Part shown: piece after piece, positions 33,851 to 44,994 of the stretch
How the letters are laid out: every line of letters begins with the position of its first letter
Position numbering within the stretch: the first letter of the stretch is position 1
Origin: Sandarakinorhabdus sp. AAP62
GTDB lineage: Bacteria; Pseudomonadota; Alphaproteobacteria; Sphingomonadales; Sphingomonadaceae
Length of the DNA stretch: 64,000 nucleotides
Assembly (NCBI RefSeq): GCF_000331225.1
Contig: NZ_ANFY01000003.1
Span: forward strand, 226,001 to 290,000
Direction of reading: 5' to 3'
Notes under the pieces: model-generated
What the model was told of the DNA's origin: nothing
Seen by the model: the letters and a program-made list of their open reading frames with translations, nothing else
Databases searched by the model: none
Position numbers and translations under genes: made by a program

Positions 33851-33879
33851 TTGCGTGTTGCGGTGCAGCGCGGCATAGG
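33851..33879 (+). promoter_or_regulatory. Promoter of the cytochrome oxidase operon
   Basis: TTGCGT (33851-33856) and CATAGG (33874-33879) are 17 bp apart, about 50 nt upstream of ctaC. No Fur- or FNR-like box was recognised here. Confidence 0.5.
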
Positions 33880-33929
33880 GGATACGTCTTTTGGCGGATG
33901 AGTCCGCCCGTTTTCAGGCCAGGGGCAGT

Positions 33930-36568
<2,639 letters not shown>

Positions 36569-36581
36569 GGACCGGCTGCAA

Positions 36582-36610
36582 GGGGCAGGGCCTGCGGCTC
36601 TGCCCCCTTT
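36582..36610 (+). terminator. Attenuator-like hairpin between ctaD and ctaB
   Basis: GGGGCAGGGCC (36582-36592) pairs with GGCTCTGCCCC (36596-36606), one G-U pair, 3-nt loop, then CTTT. The short T-run suggests partial termination or mRNA 3'-end protection, which would give more ctaC-ctaD mRNA than assembly-factor mRNA. Confidence 0.5.
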
Positions 36611-36623
36611 CAGGCCAGATGTG

Positions 36624-37550
36624 ATGAACAACAGCGTGACAGCCGAGCCGGCTTCCGGGGTGCCTTCCACCCTGCTGGCGGATTGGCGCGATTATTTCGC
36701 CTTGCTCAAGCCGCGGGTGATGACGCTGGTCATCTTCACCGCGGCCTGTGCGATGGTGGCCGCGCCGGGCGAGATGCATCCGTTCCTGGCCTTCACCGGC
36801 ATCTTGTGCATCGCGGTTGCCGCCGGTGCCGCCGGTGCACTCAACCAATGGTATGAAGCCGATATCGACGCGGTGATGAAGCGCACCGCCAGGCGGCCGC
36901 TGCCGGCCGGCAAGCTGCAGAAGCCCGAGGCGCTGGCCTTTGGTGTCATCCTCGGCACCGGATCCGTTGCCGTCATGGGCCTGGCGCTGAACTGGGTGGC
37001 GGCAGCCTGGCTGGCCGTATCGATCCTGTTCTATGTCGTCGTCTACACCGTCTGGCTCAAGCGTCGCACGCCGCAGAATATCGTCATCGGCGGTGCCGCC
37101 GGCGCGTTCCCGGTGATCTGCGGCTGGGCGGCGGTTGCCGGCGAAACGCCGCTGATGGCGTGGATATTGTTCAGCATCATCTTCCTTTGGACCCCGCCGC
37201 ACTTCTGGGCGCTGGCGCTGTTCATGGAGGCGGATTACGCCAAGGCCGGCGTGCCGATGCTGCCGGTCACGCATGGCCTGAAGGAAACCCGCCGCCAGAT
37301 CCTCGGCTATTCGGCACTGCTGGTGCCCGTCACCATCGCGCCGTCGCTGCTCGGCCTCGCCGATTGGGCCTATGGCGGCACGGCCATCACGCTGGGCGTG
37401 ATCTTCATGGCAATGGCCTGGAACGTCTTTCGCAGCAGCGCCACGCTGGCCGCCGACATGGTGGCCGAGAAAAAGCTGTTCAAGTTCAGCCTGCTCTATC
37501 TGGCCTGCCTGTTCGGTGCCCTGGTCGCCGATCGACTGCTGCTGCCATGA
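36624..37550 (+). CDS. ctaB: Protoheme IX farnesyltransferase (heme O synthase)
   Basis: 308 aa UbiA-type prenyltransferase with about nine helices. The first Asp-rich motif is NQWYEADIDAVMKRTARRPL (about residues 73-92), typical of heme O synthases. A second loop reads YTVWLKRRTPQNIVIGGAAGA. It attaches a farnesyl group to heme b, the first step to heme a for subunit I. Its stop overlaps the next start (ATGA). Confidence 0.95.
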   Translation: MNNSVTAEPASGVPSTLLADWRDYFALLKPRVMTLVIFTAACAMVAAPGEMHPFLAFTGILCIAVAAGAAGALNQWYEADIDAVMKRTARRPLPAGKLQKPEALAFGVILGTGSVAVMGLALNWVAAAWLAVSILFYVVVYTVWLKRRTPQNIVIGGAAGAFPVICGWAAVAGETPLMAWILFSIIFLWTPPHFWALALFMEADYAKAGVPMLPVTHGLKETRRQILGYSALLVPVTIAPSLLGLADWAYGGTAITLGVIFMAMAWNVFRSSATLAADMVAEKKLFKFSLLYLACLFGALVADRLLLP

Positions 37551-37732
37551 GCATCGAACCCGCCAACTGGACCGCTGAAGAGCGCGCCGCCTTCTACGCC
37601 CGCCGCGAATCGCGTAACCGGGCGCTGGGCATCCTGCTTGTCAGCCTGGTCGTGCTGTTCTTCGGCATCACCGTCGTGCGCATGACCGGCCAGACGCCAC
37701 CGATTCCGGCCAGCGCCGCCCAACCGCAATGA
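37547..37732 (+). CDS. Small single-span membrane protein of the oxidase operon (CoxF-like)
   Basis: 61 aa with one predicted helix (ALGILLVSLVVLFFGITVVRM, noted about residues 27-47), a charged N-terminus (EERAAFYARRESRNRA) and a short Pro/Ala tail. Its place between ctaB and ctaG, with 4-nt overlaps on both sides, matches the small CoxF-type proteins of other alphaproteobacterial oxidase operons. The function is not known. It is easy to miss because of its size. Confidence 0.75.
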   Translation: MSIEPANWTAEERAAFYARRESRNRALGILLVSLVVLFFGITVVRMTGQTPPIPASAAQPQ

Positions 37733-38352
37733 GCAGCAGCGCCACCAGCAGGAATGGAGACCGGGCCAACCGCCGCGTCGGTTTTCTGGCCGGGTTGATG
37801 GCTGTGACCATGATCGGCGCCGCCTATGCCGCCGTGCCACTTTATCGGCTGTTCTGCCAGGTCACCGGTTTTGGCGGCACCACGCAGACGGCGGTGGCCG
37901 CGCCCACGGCCGATCAGATCGCCGCGGTGGCCGGCCGCACCATCAAGGTGCGGTTTGATTCGAACATTGCGCCCGGCCTCGAATGGCGCTTCCGGCCCAA
38001 GGTCAATGATGTCGCCATCCCGATCGGGGAGAAGCGCCTGGCCTTCTACACCGCCACCAACACCGGCACCGCGCCGATCACCGGCCGCGCCGTGTACAAC
38101 GTGTCACCCGACGTGGCGGGCCGCTATTTCATCAAGATCGATTGCTTCTGCTTCACCGAACAGACGCTGAAGGCCGGCGAAACCGTCGACATGCCGGTTT
38201 CCTATTATATCGATCCGGCCATCATGGATGATCCGGTGGCAAAGAAGATCAGCGAAATCACGCTCAGCTACACCTTCTACCCGGTGGACAAACCCACTGG
38301 TGACAGGCTAAGCGCTGCGACAAATCGTACCAATCTGAAAGACAGGGGCTGA
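37729..38352 (+). CDS. ctaG: Cytochrome c oxidase assembly protein CtaG (Cox11)
   Basis: 207 aa. One N-terminal membrane anchor (about residues 18-38) is followed by LYRLFCQVTGFGGTT, with the conserved Cys near the membrane, and an immunoglobulin-like periplasmic domain. The copper motif KIDCFCFTEQTL (CFCF) is intact. Cox11 delivers Cu to the CuB site of subunit I. The ATG overlaps the previous stop; ctaE starts 3 nt after this stop. Confidence 0.95.
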   Translation: MSSSATSRNGDRANRRVGFLAGLMAVTMIGAAYAAVPLYRLFCQVTGFGGTTQTAVAAPTADQIAAVAGRTIKVRFDSNIAPGLEWRFRPKVNDVAIPIGEKRLAFYTATNTGTAPITGRAVYNVSPDVAGRYFIKIDCFCFTEQTLKAGETVDMPVSYYIDPAIMDDPVAKKISEITLSYTFYPVDKPTGDRLSAATNRTNLKDRG

Positions 38353-38355
38353 CCC

Positions 38356-39189
38356 ATGGCCGGAGCCAAGACCCACAGCTATCACATCCTCAACCCGTCA
38401 TCGCGGCCGCTGATGATGTCGACGGCGGTGCTGATCCTCGCCGCCGGCGCCATTGGCTGGATGCACAAGACCGGTTGGGGCATGCCCACCTTCTTCGCCG
38501 GCTTTGCCGCGGTCTGCGCCATGTTCTTCCTGTGGTGGAAGGATGTCGTGCACGAAGCCAATACCGGTGATCACACGCCGGTCGTGCAGCTTCACCACCG
38601 CTATGGCATGATCCTGTTCATCGCTTCGGAAGTGATGTTCTTCGTTGCCTGGTTCTGGGCCTATTTCAACGCCGCGCTCTATCCGTCGATGCACGAAGGC
38701 ATCGAAGGCGTGTGGCCGCCCAAGGGCATCGAACTGCTCGATCCGTTCGTGTTCCCCTTGCTCAACACGCTGATCCTGCTGCTGTCGGGCACCAGCGTCA
38801 CCTGGGCGCACCACGCGCTGATCCACGATGATCGCAAGGGTCTGAAGCAGGGCCTGTGGGTGACCATCGGGCTTGGCCTGATCTTCACCTGCGTGCAGGC
38901 TTATGAATATTACCACGCCGAATATGGCATGGCCGACAGCATCTATGGCGCCGCCTTCTACATGGCGACCGGCTTCCACGGCTTCCACGTCATCGTGGGC
39001 ACCATCTTCCTGATGGTCTGCCTTGCCCGCGCCTACAAGGGCGACTTCACTGCGCGTCACCACTTCGGTTTCGAAGCGGCCGCCTGGTACTGGCACTTCG
39101 TCGACGTGGTGTGGCTGTTCCTGTTCATCGCCATCTATGTGTGGGGTTCGAACTTCGGCGCGGCTGTGGCTCCTCACGCGTTTGGCTGA
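38356..39189 (+). CDS. ctaE: Cytochrome c oxidase subunit III
   Basis: 277 aa with seven predicted helices. Conserved blocks are YHILNPSSRPLMMS at the N-terminus, EVMFFVAWFWAYFNAALYPS, SGTSVTWAHHAL and the closing HFGFEAAAWYWHFVDVVWLF. Subunit III stabilises subunit I and the proton uptake path. The DUF983 start lies within its last codons. Confidence 0.96.
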   Translation: MAGAKTHSYHILNPSSRPLMMSTAVLILAAGAIGWMHKTGWGMPTFFAGFAAVCAMFFLWWKDVVHEANTGDHTPVVQLHHRYGMILFIASEVMFFVAWFWAYFNAALYPSMHEGIEGVWPPKGIELLDPFVFPLLNTLILLLSGTSVTWAHHALIHDDRKGLKQGLWVTIGLGLIFTCVQAYEYYHAEYGMADSIYGAAFYMATGFHGFHVIVGTIFLMVCLARAYKGDFTARHHFGFEAAAWYWHFVDVVWLFLFIAIYVWGSNFGAAVAPHAFG

Positions 39190-39538
39190 GGCCCCCACTC
39201 CGCTTCAGGTTGCACTGAGGGGCTGCTGTCCACGTTGTGGCGGCGGCCCCTTGTACATTGGCATGCTGAAAATCGCGCCCCGCTGCTCCACGTGCGGGCT
39301 GGATTTCAGCCGCTTCAACGTCGGCGATGGCGCCGCGCCGTTCCTGATCTTCATCGTCGCCACAATCGTCATCATCGCCAGCCAGGTGACCGAAGCCAAG
39401 CTGGCGCCGCCGTGGTGGGTGCATGTGCTGCTGTGGGGTCCGCTCACCATCGGCCTGTCGCTGGGCCTGATGCGCCTGGCCAAGGGGCTGTTGGTCGCAC
39501 TTGAGTTTCGCAACGATGCCGGCGAGGGGAAGGCGTGA
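39182..39538 (+). CDS. DUF983 family protein
   Basis: 118 aa from TTG 39182, chosen because it is the only plausible start near the zinc-ribbon-like beginning; the exact start is uncertain. The motif CCPRCGGGPLY followed by CSTCGLDFSRFNVGDGAAPF is the DUF983 hallmark and could bind zinc. Two membrane helices follow (about residues 52-72 and 82-102). Its fixed place between ctaE and SURF1 in alphaproteobacteria points to a part in oxidase biogenesis, which is unproven. Confidence 0.8.
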   Translation: MAEAPTPLQVALRGCCPRCGGGPLYIGMLKIAPRCSTCGLDFSRFNVGDGAAPFLIFIVATIVIIASQVTEAKLAPPWWVHVLLWGPLTIGLSLGLMRLAKGLLVALEFRNDAGEGKA

Positions 39539-40173
39539 CCCGCCGCATCCCCATCATCCCCACCATCATCACTGCCGTTGGTATCCTGATCCTGTGCGGC
39601 CTGGGCAAATGGCAGCTGGATCGGCGCGCGTGGAAACATGATCTGATCGAACGGTTGGCGGCTGCGCCAAACCTGCCGGAGGTCACGCCGGAAGAATTTC
39701 GCGCCGCCATGATGGGCGATGCCTCCATTCAGTACCGCCGCGCCAGCATCGATTGCCGCGCCGGGCCAAAGAAGCCCTATGATCTGCGCCCCGGCAGTTC
39801 GGCGGGCGGCACGTCGGGCTTTTTCGTCATCGTGTCGTGCCGCCCCAACGACCGCCCGCCCGATATCGTCGCGGTCGCCGGCTGGACCAGGCGCGTCGAC
39901 GCCAAGGATCAGGTGATCCTGCTCGATCATCAACTGTCGGGCGTGGTGATCGAGAACCCCTATGGCGATGCGCCCGCCCGGCCGCGCTTCATGCTGATCC
40001 CTGACGAAGCGATCCCGCCGCTGGCCCGTCCGCAGCTGCCGCGCGCGGCCGATCTGCCCGACAATCACCTCGCCTATGCCGGCCAATGGTTCGGCCTCGC
40101 CATCGTGCTGGCCGCCATCTACGGCCTTTATCTGCGGCGGCGGATGGTTGCACCTGGCGCCAAGCCCGAATAA
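39535..40173 (+). CDS. SURF1 family oxidase assembly factor
   Basis: 212 aa from GTG 39535. The two-helix topology is clear: the first helix is at residues 5-23 with GLGKWQLDRRAWKHDLI directly after it (the SURF1 signature), the last near 178-198 with NHLAYAGQWFGLAIVLA. The periplasmic part between them is shorter than in mitochondrial SURF1. It helps insert heme a into subunit I. The start overlaps DUF983 by 4 nt. Confidence 0.9.
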   Translation: MTRRIPIIPTIITAVGILILCGLGKWQLDRRAWKHDLIERLAAAPNLPEVTPEEFRAAMMGDASIQYRRASIDCRAGPKKPYDLRPGSSAGGTSGFFVIVSCRPNDRPPDIVAVAGWTRRVDAKDQVILLDHQLSGVVIENPYGDAPARPRFMLIPDEAIPPLARPQLPRAADLPDNHLAYAGQWFGLAIVLAAIYGLYLRRRMVAPGAKPE

Positions 40174-40185
40174 CGGGGGCGGGTC

Positions 40186-41574
40186 ATGCGCTATGTCTCC
40201 ACACGGGGTGTTGCCCCGATCCTCGATTTCGAAGCCGCAACGCTCGCCGGCCTGGCCAGCGACGGCGGGCTCTACGTGCCCGAAACCTGGCCGCGCTTCA
40301 GCGAAGCCGAGATCGCGGCGATGGCAGGCCTGCCCTATGTCGAGGTCGCGGTGCGCGTGTGCCAGCGCTTCACCGCCGGTTCGCTGGATGAAGCCGCGCT
40401 GCGGACCATCTTCACCGCCGCCTATGGCCGCTTCGCCCATGCCGCCGTGGTGCCGCTGAAGCAGCTCGATCATCGCCATTGGCTGCTTGAACTGTTCCAC
40501 GGGCCAACGCTGGCGTTCAAGGATGTCGCCCTGCAGGCGCTCGGCCTGGTGTTCGAACGTTTTCTCGCCCAATCCGGCCAGCACATCACTGTCATCGGCG
40601 CGACGTCGGGCGACACTGGTTCCGCCGCCATCGATGCGCTGGCCGGCCGCTCGGGCGTCGAAGTCTATATGCTCCATCCGCACGGCCGGGTGAGCGAGGT
40701 ACAGCGCCGGCAGATGACGACGGTGCTGGATGGCAACATCCACAACGTGGCCATCGAAGGCAATTTCGACGACGCACAGGCCATCGTGAAGGCGATGTTC
40801 AACGATGCGGCCTTTGCGGCCCGCTTCCCGCTGGCGGCGGTGAACAGTATCAACTGGGCGCGGCTGCTGTTCCAGGTCGTCTATTATTTCACCTCAGCCC
40901 TGTCGCTGGGCGCGCCGCACCGCGCCGTGGCCTACGCCGTGCCCACCGGCAATTTCGGTGACGTGTTTGCTGGCTATGTCGCGGCACAAATGGGCCTGCC
41001 CATCGAACGGCTGGTGGTCGCCACCAACCGCAACGACATCCTGCACCGCGCGCTGACCAGCGGTGATTACAGCGCCGGCACGGTCGCCCCCACCGATGCG
41101 CCGTCGATGGATATCCAGGTGTCGTCGAACTTCGAACGACTGCTGTTCGACCTGTCGGGCCGCGATGGCGCCGCGCTGGCCGCTGCCATGGCTGAATTTG
41201 AAGCGACGAAGAAACTGGCGCTGCCGCAAGCCTGGCTGGCCAAGGCTGGCCTGTTCAGCTCCGCCCGCGTTGATGCCGATGAAATGGCCGACACCATGCG
41301 CTGGGCGCTGGCGCACACCGGCGAGCTGCTCGATCCGCACACTGCCATCGGCCTTGCGGCGGCACGCCGCGACACGGGCAACGCGCCGATGGTGACGCTG
41401 GCCACCGCCCACCCGGCCAAGTTCCCGGCTGCGGTGCAGTCCGCGACCGGCGTTCACCCCGATCTGCCGGCGCGCCTGGCTGATCTGATGACGCGCACCG
41501 AGCGCTACGATATCGCCCCGGCCAATCTGCAGGCGATCGAGGCCTATGTTGCGGAACGTGCGCGCGCCAAATGA
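40186..41574 (+). CDS. thrC: Threonine synthase
   Basis: 462 aa, the long (fungal/proteobacterial) ThrC form. The N-terminus MRYVSTRGVAPILDFEAATL is typical. PLP-binding Lys is near 111 (HGPTLAFKDVALQ), the phosphate loop is GATSGDTGSAA, and NSINWARLLFQVVYYF with AVPTGNFGDVFAGY complete the site. It converts O-phosphohomoserine to threonine. Linkage to the oxidase operon and to an M16 peptidase gene is common in sphingomonads. The next start overlaps by 4 nt. Confidence 0.96.
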   Translation: MRYVSTRGVAPILDFEAATLAGLASDGGLYVPETWPRFSEAEIAAMAGLPYVEVAVRVCQRFTAGSLDEAALRTIFTAAYGRFAHAAVVPLKQLDHRHWLLELFHGPTLAFKDVALQALGLVFERFLAQSGQHITVIGATSGDTGSAAIDALAGRSGVEVYMLHPHGRVSEVQRRQMTTVLDGNIHNVAIEGNFDDAQAIVKAMFNDAAFAARFPLAAVNSINWARLLFQVVYYFTSALSLGAPHRAVAYAVPTGNFGDVFAGYVAAQMGLPIERLVVATNRNDILHRALTSGDYSAGTVAPTDAPSMDIQVSSNFERLLFDLSGRDGAALAAAMAEFEATKKLALPQAWLAKAGLFSSARVDADEMADTMRWALAHTGELLDPHTAIGLAAARRDTGNAPMVTLATAHPAKFPAAVQSATGVHPDLPARLADLMTRTERYDIAPANLQAIEAYVAERARAK

Positions 41575-42803
41575 CCGAACCGCAGATCACCATCCTCGAT
41601 AATGGCTTGCGCGTCGCCAGCTGGGCGCTGCCCGGCCTCGAAACCGCCGCCGTCGCGCTCACCGCCGAAACCGGTTCGCGCTTCGAACATCCCGAGCACA
41701 ATGGCCTCGCCCACCTGTTTGAACATATGGTGTTCAAGGGCACGCAGCGCCGCTCCGCCCGCGCCATCGCCGAGGAGATGGAGGATGTGGGCGGCCAGCT
41801 CAATGCCTGGACCAGCCGCGACACCACCATGTTCCACGCCCGCCTGCTGGCGCGCGATCTGCCGCTTGGCGTCGATCTGATCGCCGACCTGGTGACGGGC
41901 GCGCGTTTCGACCCCGATGACATTGTGCGGGAAAAGGAAGTCGTGCTGCAGGAATTGGGCGAAGCCCGCGACACGCCGGATGACATCGTGTTCGATCATC
42001 TGCAGGAAGCCGCCTTTCCGGAACAGGCGCTGGGCCGGTCCATCCTGGGCGATGAAGCCAGCCTGGCGCGAATCACCCGCGATGATCTGCTCGGCTGGCA
42101 GGCCGATCATTATGCGCCGCAGCGGCTCACGCTCGTGGCTGCCGGCAAGGTTGATCACGCTGAATTGTGCCGGTTTGCGCAGGCCGCGTTCCCGGCAGCA
42201 GCCGGCCACAATCCGTCACCGGCAGGCGACGACGTGCGCTTCCACCCCGGCCGCCACCACGACGCTCGCCGCATCGAGCAGGCGCAGCTGACGGCGGGCT
42301 GGGCCGCGCCCGGCCATCATGATCCGGCGCAGGATGCCGCGTTGCTGTTCACGCTGGCGGCCGGTGGCGGGATGTCGTCGCGCCTGTTCCAGCAGGTCCG
42401 CGAGGAACGCGGGCTGGCCTACACGGTCTCGGCCTCGTTGCAGCCCTATGTCGATGCCGGCCTGATGAGCGTCCACGCCGCCACCGATCCCAAGCAGGCC
42501 GCCGCCGCGCGGGACCTGATCATGGCCGTGCTGCATGAAACGGCGGCGAGCCTTGAGCAGGCCGAACTCAATCGCGCCCGCGCCCAGGCGGTGGCCGGCC
42601 TGTTGATGGCGCTGGAAGGTCCGCAAGGCGCGTCCGATTATCTGGGCCGCAGCCTGATCGTCCACGGCCGCTTCCTGCCGCCGGCCGAACTGGTGGCCCG
42701 CATCGACGCCGTCACCGTGGATGCCGCCCGCGCTGCCGGCGCCTCCATGCTGAGCGCCGCCCCGGCTCGCGCCGAGATTGGCCGCCATAAAGCCGCTGCA
42801 TGA
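41571..42803 (+). CDS. M16 family zinc peptidase (pitrilysin/processing peptidase type)
   Basis: 410 aa. The inverted zinc motif HLFEHMVFKG (HxxEH, about residues 48-52) is intact, with the downstream Glu in REKEVVLQELGEARD (about 120-130). The C-terminal half keeps the YTVSASLQPYVDAGLM block of the substrate-binding domain. The length is that of beta-MPP-like single-subunit enzymes. No signal peptide is evident, so it is probably cytosolic. The target is unknown. Confidence 0.9.
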   Translation: MTEPQITILDNGLRVASWALPGLETAAVALTAETGSRFEHPEHNGLAHLFEHMVFKGTQRRSARAIAEEMEDVGGQLNAWTSRDTTMFHARLLARDLPLGVDLIADLVTGARFDPDDIVREKEVVLQELGEARDTPDDIVFDHLQEAAFPEQALGRSILGDEASLARITRDDLLGWQADHYAPQRLTLVAAGKVDHAELCRFAQAAFPAAAGHNPSPAGDDVRFHPGRHHDARRIEQAQLTAGWAAPGHHDPAQDAALLFTLAAGGGMSSRLFQQVREERGLAYTVSASLQPYVDAGLMSVHAATDPKQAAAARDLIMAVLHETAASLEQAELNRARAQAVAGLLMALEGPQGASDYLGRSLIVHGRFLPPAELVARIDAVTVDAARAAGASMLSAAPARAEIGRHKAAA

Positions 42804-43687
42804 TGGCGCCAACCACGCCTCTGGCCACCCTCGTTACCGAGCCCTGGGCCGATTTCGGGCTGGTCGATTCCGGCCATGGCCGCAAGCTGGAACGTTATGG
42901 TCGCTTCCGCTTCATCCGCCCGGAACCGCAGGCGATGTGGGCGCCGGCCAGCCCGGACTGGAAGGCCGATGGCGAGTTCATCGGTGGCAGCGATGAAGAG
43001 GGCGGCGGCCGCTGGCAGCTTTCGACCAATGTGCCCGAACGCTGGGCCATGAAGCGCCCATCACCCGGCGGAGAGGTCAGTTTCTGGGCCAGCAACACGC
43101 CGTTTCGTCACCTCGGCTTCTTCCCCGATATGGGCGGCCAGTTCGATTGGTTGGCCAGCCGCATCCGCCCAAGCGACCGGGTGATGAACATGTTCGGCTA
43201 TACCGGTGTCGGCAGCCTGATTGCGGCGCGGGCCGGCGCGCAGGTGACGCACGTTGATGCCAGCAAGAAAAGCGTGGCCGCCGCCCGCGAGAATGCCGCG
43301 CTGTCGGGCCTTGCCGAGGCGCCGGTGCGCTGGATCATCGATGATGCGCTGAAATTCCTGCGCCGCGAGGTGCGACGCGGGGCGAAATATCACGGCCTGA
43401 TCTTCGATCCGCCCAAATATGGCCGCGGGCCGGATGGCGAGGTGTGGCAGCTGGAACGCGATCTGCCCGAACTGGTCGATCTGGCCCGGCAGTTGCTGGC
43501 CGATGATGCGCGCTTCTTCGTGCTCACCGTCTATGCCATCCGCATGTCCGCACTCGCCCTGCACCCGCTGGTGGAGCAGGCACTTGGCCCGCGCGGCGGC
43601 CACATCGAAGTGGGCGACATGGCCATTCGCGAGGAAACCCGCGGGCTATTGCTGCCCACCGCCATCTTCGCCCGCTGGAGCGCCTGA
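42800..43687 (+). CDS. Class I SAM-dependent rRNA methyltransferase (RlmI/RlmK-like)
   Basis: 295 aa, ATG overlapping the previous stop. The Rossmann motif is MNMFGYTGVGSLIAARAGAQ with VDASKKSVAAARENA after it, and the catalytic motif is FDPPKYGRG, where E. coli RlmI/RlmL-K family enzymes also have FDPPxF/Y. The N-terminal 110 residues form a beta-rich domain without a PUA signature. It likely methylates a cytosine or guanine of 23S rRNA; the site is not predictable. Confidence 0.85.
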   Translation: MMAPTTPLATLVTEPWADFGLVDSGHGRKLERYGRFRFIRPEPQAMWAPASPDWKADGEFIGGSDEEGGGRWQLSTNVPERWAMKRPSPGGEVSFWASNTPFRHLGFFPDMGGQFDWLASRIRPSDRVMNMFGYTGVGSLIAARAGAQVTHVDASKKSVAAARENAALSGLAEAPVRWIIDDALKFLRREVRRGAKYHGLIFDPPKYGRGPDGEVWQLERDLPELVDLARQLLADDARFFVLTVYAIRMSALALHPLVEQALGPRGGHIEVGDMAIREETRGLLLPTAIFARWSA

Positions 43688-43729
43688 GACTGTCCTACAG
43701 CGCCGTCGCCAGCTATGCTCCGCGCTCGA

Positions 43730-43772
43730 TGCTCTTTGAAAATTCGGGATGGTCGCGGTTGCAAACCCGCGA
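43730..43772 (+). other. BoxA-like sequence and hairpin in a convergent gap
   Basis: In the 116-nt gap between convergent genes, TGCTCTTTGAAAATT (43730-43744) resembles the boxA antitermination element of rRNA leaders. A perfect hairpin follows, TCGCGG/CCGCGA (43753-43758 with 43767-43772). AATGCGG occurs twice just after it. No gene is visible, and the purpose is unknown. Confidence 0.35.
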
Positions 43773-43803
43773 AATGCGGAAAAACTGTCAAATGCGGGCC
43801 GGT

Positions 43804-44232
43804 TCAGCCCTGCAAGGCGGCCTGCCAGCCAAGCGCCGCCACTGCGCCGGCGGTGAGCAGCAGCCGCAGCCGGCCATACCAGCCGGGCAGGCTGCGCGAG
43901 GTCCAATCCCACAGGAAATGCACGCACAATGCCGCGGCCAGTGCCAGCAGTTGCGCCACGCGATATCTGGGCGGCGCCAGCAGCACCAGCCAGCCGATGA
44001 TGCTGGGCAGCATGGCCAGCCCAATCAGGCCGGGCGCAGGCTGCGCGTTCTGCACCGCCGCGCCCCAGCGCGCGCCGCCCAGGAAAGACAGGATGATCGC
44101 CGCCCACCACAGCAGCGCCTCGGTGAACTGCCAGCGGAAATCGGGGAAGAACAAGGTGGCGACCGGCGGTGCCAGGAACGGGATCAGCCCGGCAAGGCCA
44201 TAGAAGAGCACGATCGGCGGCGTTTTCATCAT
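43804..44232 (-). CDS. DUF3429 family membrane protein
   Basis: 142 aa with four to five predicted helices. The family pattern is clear: YGLAGLIPFLAPPVA, SFLGGARWGAAV (helix-end Gly-Gly-x-Arg-Trp-Gly), LAMLPSIIGWLVLL and a final GRLRLLLTAGAVAALGWQAAL, given as a span near residues 118-140. It is an inner-membrane protein of unknown function. It converges with the methyltransferase gene on the plus strand. Confidence 0.85.
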   Translation of the reverse strand: MMKTPPIVLFYGLAGLIPFLAPPVATLFFPDFRWQFTEALLWWAAIILSFLGGARWGAAVQNAQPAPGLIGLAMLPSIIGWLVLLAPPRYRVAQLLALAAALCVHFLWDWTSRSLPGWYGRLRLLLTAGAVAALGWQAALQG

Positions 44233-44286
44233 GGCCGGTTGCCTGTCATGCCTGATGCCGGCCGCAAATGCGGCAAGTCGCCCTGC

Positions 44287-44988
44287 TCAGCCGCGGCAGG
44301 CCTTCACGGTTTCGGGGCGGGGTCGCACGCCGGGGCGGAACACCGCCACATAACCCTGGGCAATATCGGCGAGGCTGACCAGTTCATACCCCACGGCCTT
44401 CACCTCGCAGGCGAGCAGCGCCTTGGGCATGCCATGTTCTTCCGAAGGCCGGTCCAGATCGACAACCACGACCCGGCCGCCCGGCTTCAGGCTGGTGCGC
44501 AGACGATCGAGCAGCAGATAGGGCTGTTCGATTTCATGATACATGTGGACCATCAGCGCGACATCCACGCTGGCGGCAGGCAGCCGGGCACTGGCCTGCC
44601 GGCCCTGCACATAGCGCACATTGCTCAGGCCGGCGGCCTTCACCCGTTGCCGCACGCGATCGAGCACGGCCAGCGAAAGATCCTGCGCAAACACCCGGCC
44701 CTGCGGCCCCACGACCGGCGCGACGCGCATCACATAATAGCCGCCGCCCGTGCCGATATCGGCGACCGCCATGCCGGCCCTGATGCCGGCAATGCGGATC
44801 ACGTCGGCGGCCTCGCCTGCCTTGTCACGCGCAACCTCCTCACCCCAGGCACTGGAAACCACCTTGGCCACCGGCCGCTGCGGGCGTGGCAGGGTGACGG
44901 CCGCCGTCAGCAGCGGCAGGCCGGCAAGCAGCAGGAAAAAGCGGGGCAGGCCGGTCACCCGGTCTCCATGCCAGCGCAGCATGGCCAA
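44287..44988 (-). CDS. Membrane-anchored or exported class I methyltransferase
   Basis: 233 aa. A hydrophobic N-terminal segment (FFLLLAGLPLLTAAVTL, about residues 17-33) is followed by a complete SAM-binding domain: VADIGTGGGYYVMRVAP (motif I), VRYVQGRQASARLPAASVDV (motif II region) and VVVVDLDRP (motif III region). A methyltransferase behind a signal-like segment recurs in sphingomonads and other proteobacteria; how it would meet SAM outside the cytosol is unclear, so a membrane anchor facing inwards is more likely. It lies 6 nt after the M23 peptidase gene on the same strand. Confidence 0.75.
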   Translation of the reverse strand: MAMLRWHGDRVTGLPRFFLLLAGLPLLTAAVTLPRPQRPVAKVVSSAWGEEVARDKAGEAADVIRIAGIRAGMAVADIGTGGGYYVMRVAPVVGPQGRVFAQDLSLAVLDRVRQRVKAAGLSNVRYVQGRQASARLPAASVDVALMVHMYHEIEQPYLLLDRLRTSLKPGGRVVVVDLDRPSEEHGMPKALLACEVKAVGYELVSLADIAQGYVAVFRPGVRPRPETVKACRG

Positions 44989-44994
44989 AAAATG

